This document shows, piece after piece, positions 1 through 6,950 of a stretch of DNA of 9,416 bases. Numbering within the stretch: position 1 is the stretch's first letter; every line of letters begins with the position of its first letter. The translations under genes and the position numbers were made by a program. Source of the DNA: an uncultured Pseudomonadota bacterium (lineage in GTDB: Bacteria; Pseudomonadota; Gammaproteobacteria; Methylococcales; Methylomonadaceae); contig CAJBJW010000263.1 of assembly GCA_903953455.1 (NCBI GenBank), positions 1-9,416 of the forward strand, read 5' to 3'. Below the pieces are notes generated by a model. That model saw nothing but the letters and a program-made list of their open reading frames with translations, searched no databases and was not told the origin of the DNA.

Positions 1-655
1 CACTGATGACAACCAAAGGCAGTTGTTTTAACATGTCATGCTGCGCTAAAGGCAACATAGTCACTAAATTTTGTATCGCATCACCACTTGTCGCGGTGAT
101 GATATGTAATTGTTTTTGCATAATGAGCTGCACAACATTATTGCAGTCAATAGTGGGTATCACGCGACGATAAACATTTTCGTAATCGACAAGTACACCA
201 CTCTCCATTAGTGCTTCAGCAAGCGTTTCACGCCCATTTTCACCACGTACAATGATTATATGCCTAGGCATTTTTTTTTGATGTAAAAGTAAATCAAGCA
301 AAGCTTCGCTATTATAACCTTGCTCGGGCATTAAATCGACGCTTACACCTATAGTTGTTAATGCACTTGCTGTCGCATTCCCAATCGCCATACAAAATTT
401 TGTTCGCAATTTTGCCATTTTAGCATCATCTAACTGTGAACAATATAATGTCACCGCATTTGCGCTAGTAAAAATGATGCCATCAGCTTGATTTAATAGA
501 CGCTCTACTTCGCAAACATCAAGCAATATAGGCGAAATTTCCAGCGTAGGAAACTGAATTGGAATACCATTTTCAGCGCCAATAATCGCACATAAATTTC
601 CAGACTGATGCGCTGGGCGCGTCACTAAGATACGTGCCTGATTTAAATCACACAT
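1..655 (-). CDS. hemD: Uroporphyrinogen-III synthase, 3' end truncated by window edge
   Basis: This is the first 218 codons of HemD, which cyclises and inverts ring D of hydroxymethylbilane to give uroporphyrinogen III, the branch point to heme, siroheme and cobalamin; it is cytosolic. The family is poorly conserved, but the expected blocks are visible: an N-terminal ILVTRPA strand (residues 9-15), FTSANAV (62-68), AIGNATASAL (90-99), the second-domain block RGENGRETLAEAL (137-149) followed by VYRR (161-164), and TSGDAIQNL (189-197). E. coli HemD is about 246 residues, so roughly 30 are missing off the window. The ATG overlaps the hemC stop by one base (TAATG). No Shine-Dalgarno is visible before it, which suggests translational coupling to hemC. 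Its position directly after hemC strongly supports the call, which sequence alone would leave less certain. Confidence 0.93.
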   Translation of the reverse strand, partial: MCDLNQARILVTRPAHQSGNLCAIIGAENGIPIQFPTLEISPILLDVCEVERLLNQADGIIFTSANAVTLYCSQLDDAKMAKLRTKFCMAIGNATASALTTIGVSVDLMPEQGYNSEALLDLLLHQKKMPRHIIIVRGENGRETLAEALMESGVLVDYENVYRRVIPTIDCNNVVQLIMQKQLHIITATSGDAIQNLVTMLPLAQHDMLKQLPLVVIS

Positions 656-1581
656 TAATCAAGTAACGCTTGCAAAATCTCTGAAGCGCCCTGCGCAATC
701 AAATCTTCTGCAATCGCTTCACCAATAGCAAACGCTTGGCTAACATGCCCTCGTTTCTCTGCGCGATAAATCACGCTTCCATCGGGATTGCCAACCAGAC
801 CACGCATCGAAATTTCATCATTTTCAATTTGTGCAAATCCAGCAATTGGCACTTGGCATCCACCATTTAATTTTGCATTCATTGCGCGTTCAGCTGTAAC
901 GCATATAGCAGTCAATTCGTCATTTAACGCATTCACAATGGCATTTACTTCAGAATCATCAACGCGACACTCAATACCAATTGCACCTTGTCCAATGGCT
1001 GGCAAACTGACTTGTGTTGGTAAACATTGCGCTATGCGATGCCCCATGCCAAGACGTTTTAACCCTGCAGAAGCAAGAATAATCGCATCATAATCGCCGG
1101 CATCCAATTTCGCTAAGCGCGTATTGACATTACCACGCAAAGATAAAATTTCAGCATTTGGAAATGTTGCTTTTATTTGACATTGACGACGAAGACTAGA
1201 TGTCCCAATACGAGCATTCTCTGGCAAGTCAACTAGGGACGCATAATGATTTGAAACAAACGCATCAGTGGGATCTTCTCGCTCTAAAATCGCAGCTAAA
1301 TGAAGTCCAGCAGGAAAATTCACAGGCACATCTTTCATCGAATGCACGGCAATATCCGCATTACCTTCAAGCATGCCCTGCTCTAGTTCTTTAACAAATA
1401 ACCCTTTACCGCCAATTTTTGCTAAAGGCGAATCGAGAATTTTATCACCTCGCGTGACCATTTTAACAAGTTGCGTTTGAATAGCAGGAAAAAGTACTTT
1501 GATACGCTCAGAAACATACTCTGCTTGCCAGAGTGCTAAAGGGCTTTGACGGGTTGCGATACGAATTATTTGAATAGTCAC
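655..1581 (-). CDS. hemC: Hydroxymethylbilane synthase (porphobilinogen deaminase)
   Basis: HemC joins four porphobilinogen molecules into the linear tetrapyrrole hydroxymethylbilane, which HemD then closes. The start chosen is GTG at 1581, giving 308 residues against 313 in E. coli. With this start the catalytic aspartate falls at D84 (SMKD, 81-84) and the cysteine that carries the dipyrromethane cofactor at C242 (LNGGCQVPIAGFA), the numbers known for E. coli. Other family blocks are IRIATRQSPLALWQA (6-20), GTSSLRRQCQ (126-135), LRGNVNTRLAKLD (148-160) and LPAIGQGAIGIE (193-204). The frame stays open upstream to a TTG at 1671, but that extension does not resemble HemC and lies in a terminator-like hairpin. 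No clear Shine-Dalgarno precedes the GTG. A possible -10 box (TATATT, 1607-1612) has no convincing -35. The stop overlaps the hemD start. Confidence 0.97.
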   Translation of the reverse strand: MTIQIIRIATRQSPLALWQAEYVSERIKVLFPAIQTQLVKMVTRGDKILDSPLAKIGGKGLFVKELEQGMLEGNADIAVHSMKDVPVNFPAGLHLAAILEREDPTDAFVSNHYASLVDLPENARIGTSSLRRQCQIKATFPNAEILSLRGNVNTRLAKLDAGDYDAIILASAGLKRLGMGHRIAQCLPTQVSLPAIGQGAIGIECRVDDSEVNAIVNALNDELTAICVTAERAMNAKLNGGCQVPIAGFAQIENDEISMRGLVGNPDGSVIYRAEKRGHVSQAFAIGEAIAEDLIAQGASEILQALLD

Positions 1582-1650
1582 TACAAAATTGAAAGAAGAA
1601 GTTAGGAATATATGAGAGTTTAGCGTAAATCGTGGATTTCGTCGAAAATT

Positions 1651-1701
1651 AAACAGTCGGAGAAAGAACAATTAGTCATAATTGTCTTTCTCGCCCTGTT
1701 T
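1651..1701 (-). terminator. Strong hairpin after clpB, probable intrinsic terminator
   Basis: A long imperfect inverted repeat starts 15 bases past the clpB stop. In clpB direction it reads AAACAG, three unpaired bases, GAGAAAG, ACAATTA, a four-base loop TGAC, TAATTGT, a one-base bulge, CTTTCTC, three unpaired bases, CTGTTT. That is about 20 base pairs, followed by AATTTT. The A-rich left foot and T-rich right foot are typical of an intrinsic terminator, although the final U tract is broken by AA. Read on the plus strand the right foot ends in five Ts, so it may act in both directions. It would separate clpB from hemCD transcription. Confidence 0.6.
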
Positions 1702-1716
1702 TTAAGTTAACAAATT

Positions 1717-4290
1717 TTAATGTGAAAACACTAAGTCACCATTTGCCTCTGTGACTTTTATCACATCACCTGCTACAAAATGGCCACCTAAAATAGACTG
1801 AGCCAAAGGATTTTCAAGTTGTTGCTGAATAGCTCGTTTCATCGGGCGTGCGCCATAAATAGGATCGAACCCCGCTTCACCCAATAAATCGAGTGCAGTA
1901 TCCGAAATTGTAAAACCAATTTCACGCTCTTGCAGACGCTTACGTAAATGGTCAATTTGAATAGTCGAAATTGCACGGACTTGCTCACGACCAAGCGAGT
2001 GAAACACGACAGCTTCATCAATTCGATTGATAAATTCTGGTCGAAATTTCGTCGCCACAATATCCATTACCGCATTCTTCATCACACTGTAAAGTGCTTC
2101 GCCTGATAACGCTTGAATAATATCTGAGCCAATATTTGACGTCATCACAATAATGGTATTTTTGAAATCAACCGTTCGCCCTTGCCCATCCGTTAAACGA
2201 CCGTCATCTAATACCTGTAATAAAATATTAAACACATCGGGATGCGCTTTTTCGATTTCATCAAGCAAAATGACACTATACGGTTTGCGACGCACTAATT
2301 CAGTTAAATAACCGCCTTCTTCATAGCCGACATAACCGGGAGGCGCACCAATTAAACGCGCCACAGAATGTTTTTCCATAAATTCTGACATATCAATACG
2401 CACCATGGCATCGGGCGTATCAAACATAAATTCAGCTAACGCTTTGCATAACTCCGTTTTACCAACCCCAGTTGGGCCTAAAAACAAAAATGAGCCATTA
2501 GGTCGATTAGGATCCGATAACCCTGCGCGTGAGCGACGAATGGCATTACTCACCGCTTTTAACGCTTCATCTTGCCCGATCACTCGCTGTTTTAAATACG
2601 ACTCCATCTGCAAGAGTTTTTCACGTTCCCCTTCGAGCATTTTTGAAACGGGAATGCCTGTCCATTTGGATACAATTTCAGCAATTTCATCTTCAGTGAC
2701 TTTATTACGCAGTAGCGTCATTTTCTGCGTATCAACCGTTGCACTCTGTGCAATTTGCTTTTCTAATTCAGGAATAATGCCATATTGCAATTCTGACATA
2801 CGCGCTAAATCATTATTGCGTCTCGCCGTTTCAACATCTAATCGGGCATGCTCTAATTTTTCTTTAATTGCAGCACTACCTTGCAATGCGGATTTTTCAG
2901 CTTTCCAGATTTCTTCTAAATCCGAATATTCTTTTTCTAAAGTGCCAATTTCTTGCTCCAGAATATGTAAACGTTTTTTGGATGCGGCATCTTTTTCTTT
3001 TTTGAGCGCGACTTGTTCGATTTTAAGTTGAATTAAGCGTCGATGCAGTTTATCCATCACTTCGGGCTTAGAATCAATTTCCATGCGAATACGACTTGCC
3101 GCTTCATCAATTAAATCAATGGCTTTATCGGGTAACTGCCGATCTGAAATATAACGATAAGAAAGCGTCGCCGCTGCAACAATCGCGGGGTCAGTAATAT
3201 CAACGCCATGATGCACTTCGTATTTTTCTTTGAGTCCACGCAAAATGGCAATCGTATCTTCAACGCTCGGCTCATCGACTAACACTTTTTGAAAACGACG
3301 CTCAAGAGCGGCATCTTTTTCAATGTATTTGCGATATTCGTCTAATGTTGTCGCGCCAACACAATGCAAATCACCTCTTGCGAGCGCAGGCTTTAACATA
3401 TTTCCGGCATCCATCGCGCCATCGGCTTTTCCCGCGCCAACCATCGTATGCAACTCGTCAATGAACAATATGACTTGCCCTTCTTGCTTCGCTAAATCAT
3501 TTAAAACCGCTTTTAAACGCTCTTCAAATTCACCGCGAAATTTTGCGCCCGCAATCAATGCCGCCATATCAAGGGATAAAACTTGTTTATGCTTCATTCC
3601 CTCTGGCACTTCTCCGTTAACAATACGCTGCGCTAAACCTTCAACAATAGCACTTTTACCTACACCGGGTTGCCCAATGAGAACGGGATTATTTTTTGTG
3701 CGGCGTTGCAATACTTGAATAGTCCGACGAATTTCATCATCCCGCCCAATGACAGGATCGAGTTTACCTTGCATCGCACGCTGCGTTAAATTGACTGTAT
3801 ATTTATTTAACGCTTGGCGTTGATCTTCCGCATTAGCATCATTCACTGCCTCCCCTCCACGCAATTTTTCAATAGCATTTTGAAGTAGCATTTTATTAAT
3901 GCCAAATTTTTTGAATATTTCTGTTAGTGAACATTTTTCTTCTACAATGGCCAGCAAAAATAATTCACTTGAAATGAATGTATCGCTGCGTTTTTGCGCT
4001 AGTTTATCCGTGATATTGAGTAATCGATCAAGCTCACTAGATACACGTACATCCCCGCCCGTTCCACTAACACTTGCCAAACGATTCAATGCAGCAAGCA
4101 ATTCAACACGCAAACCAGGTACATTAATACCGCTCTGTGCAAGTAACGGCTTAATACTGCCACTTTCTTGATTAACTAACGCTAAAAGTAAATGCGCAGG
4201 TTCAATAAATTGATGATCTTTTCCTAACGCCAAGCTTTGCGCATCTGCAATCGCTTCATGAAATTTACTGGTTAATTTATCTGTTCTCAT
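1717..4290 (-). CDS. clpB: ATP-dependent disaggregase ClpB (Hsp100)
   Basis: ClpB is a hexameric cytosolic AAA+ machine that, together with DnaK, DnaJ and GrpE, pulls polypeptides out of heat-induced aggregates. The 857 residues equal the E. coli length. Order of parts: Clp N-domain (about 1-145); first AAA+ module with Walker A GQPGVGKS (206-213), Walker B VILFIDEL (273-280) and arginines R331/R332; the coiled-coil middle domain (about 410-525); second AAA+ module with Walker A GPTGVGKT (605-612) and Walker B VILLDEIE (673-680); and a C-terminal domain containing YGARPMKRAIQQQLENPLA. The second pore loop keeps Y653 (GYVGYEEGG). The first pore loop has F251 where E. coli has tyrosine. ATG 4290 is preceded by AAAGGGA, a modest ribosome-binding site, and by a sigma-32-like promoter. 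It lies 83 bases after uvrD on the same strand. Confidence 0.99.
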   Translation of the reverse strand: MRTDKLTSKFHEAIADAQSLALGKDHQFIEPAHLLLALVNQESGSIKPLLAQSGINVPGLRVELLAALNRLASVSGTGGDVRVSSELDRLLNITDKLAQKRSDTFISSELFLLAIVEEKCSLTEIFKKFGINKMLLQNAIEKLRGGEAVNDANAEDQRQALNKYTVNLTQRAMQGKLDPVIGRDDEIRRTIQVLQRRTKNNPVLIGQPGVGKSAIVEGLAQRIVNGEVPEGMKHKQVLSLDMAALIAGAKFRGEFEERLKAVLNDLAKQEGQVILFIDELHTMVGAGKADGAMDAGNMLKPALARGDLHCVGATTLDEYRKYIEKDAALERRFQKVLVDEPSVEDTIAILRGLKEKYEVHHGVDITDPAIVAAATLSYRYISDRQLPDKAIDLIDEAASRIRMEIDSKPEVMDKLHRRLIQLKIEQVALKKEKDAASKKRLHILEQEIGTLEKEYSDLEEIWKAEKSALQGSAAIKEKLEHARLDVETARRNNDLARMSELQYGIIPELEKQIAQSATVDTQKMTLLRNKVTEDEIAEIVSKWTGIPVSKMLEGEREKLLQMESYLKQRVIGQDEALKAVSNAIRRSRAGLSDPNRPNGSFLFLGPTGVGKTELCKALAEFMFDTPDAMVRIDMSEFMEKHSVARLIGAPPGYVGYEEGGYLTELVRRKPYSVILLDEIEKAHPDVFNILLQVLDDGRLTDGQGRTVDFKNTIIVMTSNIGSDIIQALSGEALYSVMKNAVMDIVATKFRPEFINRIDEAVVFHSLGREQVRAISTIQIDHLRKRLQEREIGFTISDTALDLLGEAGFDPIYGARPMKRAIQQQLENPLAQSILGGHFVAGDVIKVTEANGDLVFSH
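3844..3858 (-). promoter_or_regulatory. clpB: Internal ribosome-binding site and GTG start within clpB
   Basis: Codons 145-149 of clpB read GGA GGG GAG GCA GTG. The purine run GGAGGGGAGG is the strongest Shine-Dalgarno-like sequence in the window, and its first GGAGG lies seven bases before GTG codon 149. In E. coli a short ClpB form lacking the N-domain is known to start at GTG codon 149. Here the same codon number and the same GTG are present, and initiation would give a 709-residue protein beginning just before the first AAA+ module. The use of this site is inferred from sequence and homology. Confidence 0.72.
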
Positions 4291-4333
4291 TATTGAATTT
4301 CCCTTTAGATTTAAAGAAATGAAGTTATTTCAA

Positions 4334-4361
4334 TAGTGGTGATAGAAAACCAGATTTCAAG
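4334..4361 (-). promoter_or_regulatory. Sigma-32 (heat-shock) type promoter of clpB
   Basis: On the minus strand there is an exact CTTGAAA (4361-4355), the -35 consensus for RpoH, then a 13-base spacer, then CACCACTA (4341-4334), which matches five of the seven defined positions of the -10 consensus CCCCATnT. The predicted transcript would start near 4327, leaving a leader of about 37 bases before the clpB ATG. It sits in the short gap after uvrD, so clpB can be induced independently of uvrD. RpoH control of clpB is well established in enterobacteria. Confidence 0.7.
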
Positions 4362-4373
4362 TAAGTGAACACC

Positions 4374-6554
4374 CTATATCACGTGTAACTTTGTATATAA
4401 CGTCATTAACCAGCGTGAATCATCAGAAAATTTAATCAATGCACGCTCGGTTTTTCCTTCGCCTTCCATTTTCAAAATGATACCAGCCCCAAAACTTTCA
4501 TGTTCTACGCGCTGACCTAGGCGGTAACGACTATCACTTTGCATCTCTTTTGGCAGATTCGTTATCGAAAAACTTGTCGATTTTGCCGTCATTGGACGCG
4601 ATACCTCCCGTTTTGGCCGCACTTCTTCGAGAAGTTCTGCCGGCAACTCACGGAGAAAACGTGATTTACTCGCTGGTGTTTCACGTCCGTATAAAAGTCG
4701 TTTTTCAGCATGCGTGATATACAGTTTTTCCCGTGCGCGCGTGATTCCCACGTAACACAAACGACGTTCTTCTTCTAATTTTCCTGCATCATAAATAGAT
4801 TGCTGAGAAGGAAACAATCCATCTTCAAGCCCAACCAAAAACACTAAGCGAAACTCCAAGCCTTTTGCCGTATGCAATGTCATTAATTGCACACAATCAT
4901 CAAATTCGTTAGCTTGTGATTCAGCCGACTCCAATGCAGCGTGACTTAAAAATTCAGATAACTCCGAAATATCCGCATCGCTATTCACATCAATTTTGAA
5001 TAAGTTTGCCGCATTGACAAGCTCTTTTAAGTTTTCAATTTTTTCCGCACTTTTTTCAACTTTATCTTGCCCGTAAAAAGCCATTAAACCGCTATTTTCA
5101 ATGACAATTTGAACCTTTTCACCTAGCGGTAACTCAGCTGTTTTTGCAGCTAATTGTTCAATCAAATCCAAAAAGTAAAATAGTGCATTTCCAGCACGAT
5201 TAGGCAATAATTTTTGATCAATTAAACACTGAGCCGCCATCCATAACGATATCTGCTGTGAATTCGCTAGCTGACGAATTTCATCAATCGTTTTCAAACC
5301 AATGCCGCGCGTTGGGGTATTTACAACGCGATCAAATGACGCATCATCATGTCGATTAGCCAGCAAACGCAAATAGGCGAGTGCATTTTTAATTTCAGCG
5401 CGATCAAAAAATCGCAAGCCTCCAAATACGCGGTAAGGCGTTTTAGTCAGCATGAGCTGTTCTTCAAATTGACGTGATTGCGCATTAGAGCGATATAAAA
5501 TCGCTACATCAACACGTTTATTGCCATCTTCAACCCACGAACGAATGCGATCAACGACATATTTTGCTTCATCAACATCACTAAATGCCCCGTAAACACT
5601 AATTTTTTCTCCGTCCGGCAAATCCGTCCACAATTCTTTGCCCAGACGACTTTTGTTATTTGCAATAATATGATTTGCCGCTTTTAAAATCGCACCACTT
5701 GATCGATAATTTTGTTCTAATTTAATCGTTTGATGTGTTGGGTAGTGATCTTTAAAATTATAAATATTTTCAATTTTTGCCCCGCGCCAACCATAAATTG
5801 CTTGATCGTCATCTCCTACAACAAAAATATTGTCACGATTTGGACTTAACAGTGTTAGCCAAGCATATTGCAAATGATTGGTATCTTGAAATTCATCAAC
5901 ATGAATTTGGCTAAAGCGTTGCTGGTATTGCTGCAATATATTGTCGTTATCTCGAAATAGCTCATAGACTCGAAGCAATAGCTCTGAAAAATCCACCACA
6001 CCTGAACGCTCACAAGCCGCTTCATATTCTTGATAAATGCGCAGAAAACGTCGTGTATTTTTATCTTCATTGCCCACTAAATGAAAACTACGCAGCGCGG
6101 CATCTTTTTTCTCATTGATAAACCATTGAACTTCCTTTGCCGGCAATTCTTTATCATCAATTTTCAAATCCGCTAAAATGCGTTTAATTAAGCGTTGTTG
6201 GTCGTTTGAGTCAAGAACTTGAAAGTCCTTAGGTAAACGCGCTTGCTCTGCGTGACGCCGCAATAAACGATGTGCAATACCATGAAATGTGCCAATCCAC
6301 ATCGAACTTGCACTACTATCCAGTAAATTTTCAACACGGCCCCGCATTTCATTTGCGGCTTTATTGGTAAAGGTGACTGCGAGAATGCTTTGTGGGGAAA
6401 GCCCATTGACTTGTATTTGCCAAACAATTCGATGGACTAAGACGCGGGTTTTACCGCTGCCAGCACCTGCTAGAATAAGCATAGCTTGAGAAGGAGCCGT
6501 AACGGCTTCACGTTGCGCATCGTTGAGTGGAGCAATGATTGGGGTAATATCCAT
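4374..6554 (-). CDS. uvrD: DNA helicase II (UvrD/Rep superfamily 1)
   Basis: UvrD is a 3'-5' superfamily 1A helicase that removes the UvrC-cut oligonucleotide in excision repair, unwinds DNA from the nick in mismatch repair and dismantles RecA filaments. The 726 residues compare with 720 in E. coli. Motifs in order: Q motif LNDAQREAV (10-18); Walker A AGAGSGKT (29-36); Ia TFTNKAANEM (61-70); II VDEFQD (219-224); III VVGDDDQAIYGWRGA (245-259); IV LEQNYRSS (279-286); V TLHTAKGLEF (559-568); VI EERRLCYVGITRAR (595-608). The C-terminal stretch (about 678-724) resembles the Tudor-like domain that binds RNA polymerase in UvrD and PcrA. The extent of this tail and the N-terminal LNDAQREAV favour UvrD over Rep. 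ATG 6554 has no clear Shine-Dalgarno. It is transcribed away from the DUF2892 gene. Confidence 0.97.
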   Translation of the reverse strand: MDITPIIAPLNDAQREAVTAPSQAMLILAGAGSGKTRVLVHRIVWQIQVNGLSPQSILAVTFTNKAANEMRGRVENLLDSSASSMWIGTFHGIAHRLLRRHAEQARLPKDFQVLDSNDQQRLIKRILADLKIDDKELPAKEVQWFINEKKDAALRSFHLVGNEDKNTRRFLRIYQEYEAACERSGVVDFSELLLRVYELFRDNDNILQQYQQRFSQIHVDEFQDTNHLQYAWLTLLSPNRDNIFVVGDDDQAIYGWRGAKIENIYNFKDHYPTHQTIKLEQNYRSSGAILKAANHIIANNKSRLGKELWTDLPDGEKISVYGAFSDVDEAKYVVDRIRSWVEDGNKRVDVAILYRSNAQSRQFEEQLMLTKTPYRVFGGLRFFDRAEIKNALAYLRLLANRHDDASFDRVVNTPTRGIGLKTIDEIRQLANSQQISLWMAAQCLIDQKLLPNRAGNALFYFLDLIEQLAAKTAELPLGEKVQIVIENSGLMAFYGQDKVEKSAEKIENLKELVNAANLFKIDVNSDADISELSEFLSHAALESAESQANEFDDCVQLMTLHTAKGLEFRLVFLVGLEDGLFPSQQSIYDAGKLEEERRLCYVGITRAREKLYITHAEKRLLYGRETPASKSRFLRELPAELLEEVRPKREVSRPMTAKSTSFSITNLPKEMQSDSRYRLGQRVEHESFGAGIILKMEGEGKTERALIKFSDDSRWLMTLYTKLHVI

Positions 6555-6665
6555 AATTTTATCGCTTGCAGATTTTTAACAGCTGTGTATAGTTTGAAGG
6601 TAAACACGGCCAACAATGGTTGACCTGTTTTTTATGACATCATTATACAGAGAAGGTTTTTTAAA
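6555..6665. promoter_or_regulatory. Divergent promoter region between uvrD and the DUF2892 gene
   Basis: This 111-base gap must carry promoters for both directions. For the plus strand the candidates are TTGACC (6620-6625), 18 bases, TATACA (6644-6649), which would start too close to the ATG to include the AGAAGG ribosome-binding site (6651-6656), or TATAGT (6588-6593) with a weak TTGCAG (6566-6571) upstream. For uvrD the candidate is TTGGCC (6613-6608), 16 bases, TATACA (6591-6586). A perfect TATAAT also occurs on the minus strand (6647-6642) but lacks a good -35. CTGT-N8-ACAT at 6625-6640 matches seven of eight fixed bases of an enterobacterial LexA box. All are sequence matches only. Confidence 0.4.
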
Positions 6666-6866
6666 ATGAGTTTTGATTATAAACGTTTGTTTAAATTCGA
6701 ATTGAACTTAGACGAAACAAAAAAGAAATATCGCTTATATGCAGGAGCGGCGACGCTTGTCACTTCACTCATCACGGCAAGCATTCCGCTTTTAATCATT
6801 GGCTTAGTGCTTGCATCAACTGGTTACGCAGGCTGGTGCCCGCTTTGTTCTGCGATTGAAAAATAA
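6666..6866 (+). CDS. Small DUF2892 (YgaP-like) two-helix inner membrane protein
   Basis: A 66-residue protein with an amphipathic charged N-terminus (MSFDYKRLFKFELNLDETKK) and two short hydrophobic segments, about 24-38 and 40-57, ending in STGYAGWCPLCSAIEK. The G-x-x-x-x-x-TG-x-x-GWCPL ending is the hallmark of DUF2892, the membrane domain that is fused to a rhodanese in E. coli YgaP and also occurs alone. There is no rhodanese domain here. The two cysteines in CPLC (58-61) are spaced like a CxxC thiol or metal pair at the membrane edge, which may be functional. AGAAGG nine bases before the ATG is one of the few good ribosome-binding sites in the window. The family is inferred from the motif pattern, and the molecular role is unknown. 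An inverted repeat follows the stop. Confidence 0.82.
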   Translation: MSFDYKRLFKFELNLDETKKKYRLYAGAATLVTSLITASIPLLIIGLVLASTGYAGWCPLCSAIEK

Positions 6867-6878
6867 GATTTTTCATTC

Positions 6879-6916
6879 TCACGTGCATTGTTTCCAAACT
6901 AAAGCAATGCACGTGA
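6879..6916 (+). terminator. 12-bp perfect inverted repeat after the DUF2892 gene
   Basis: TCACGTGCATTG (6879-6890) and CAATGCACGTGA (6905-6916) form a perfect 12-bp stem with a 14-base loop, 12 bases after the stop codon. An AATTTT stretch follows five bases later, so the U tract is weak and delayed. It may end transcription of the small gene or protect its mRNA, or serve as a protein-binding palindrome ahead of the DUF3422 gene, whose GTG is 34 bases downstream. No second copy of this repeat is seen in the window. Confidence 0.5.
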
Positions 6917-6950
6917 TACCTAATTTTCATCTCATTCCAATTACAATTCT

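Noticed and set aside
788..1394. Two plus-strand open frames opposite hemC (788-1093 and 1200-1394)
   Set aside because: Both are antisense to a well-supported hemC and resemble no family; no promoter or ribosome-binding site supports them.
2405..3031. A 208-codon open frame on the plus strand opposite clpB
   Set aside because: It is fully antisense to a clear 857-residue ClpB, its product is Ser/Cys-rich with no recognisable family, and it follows from the codon use of clpB on the other strand.
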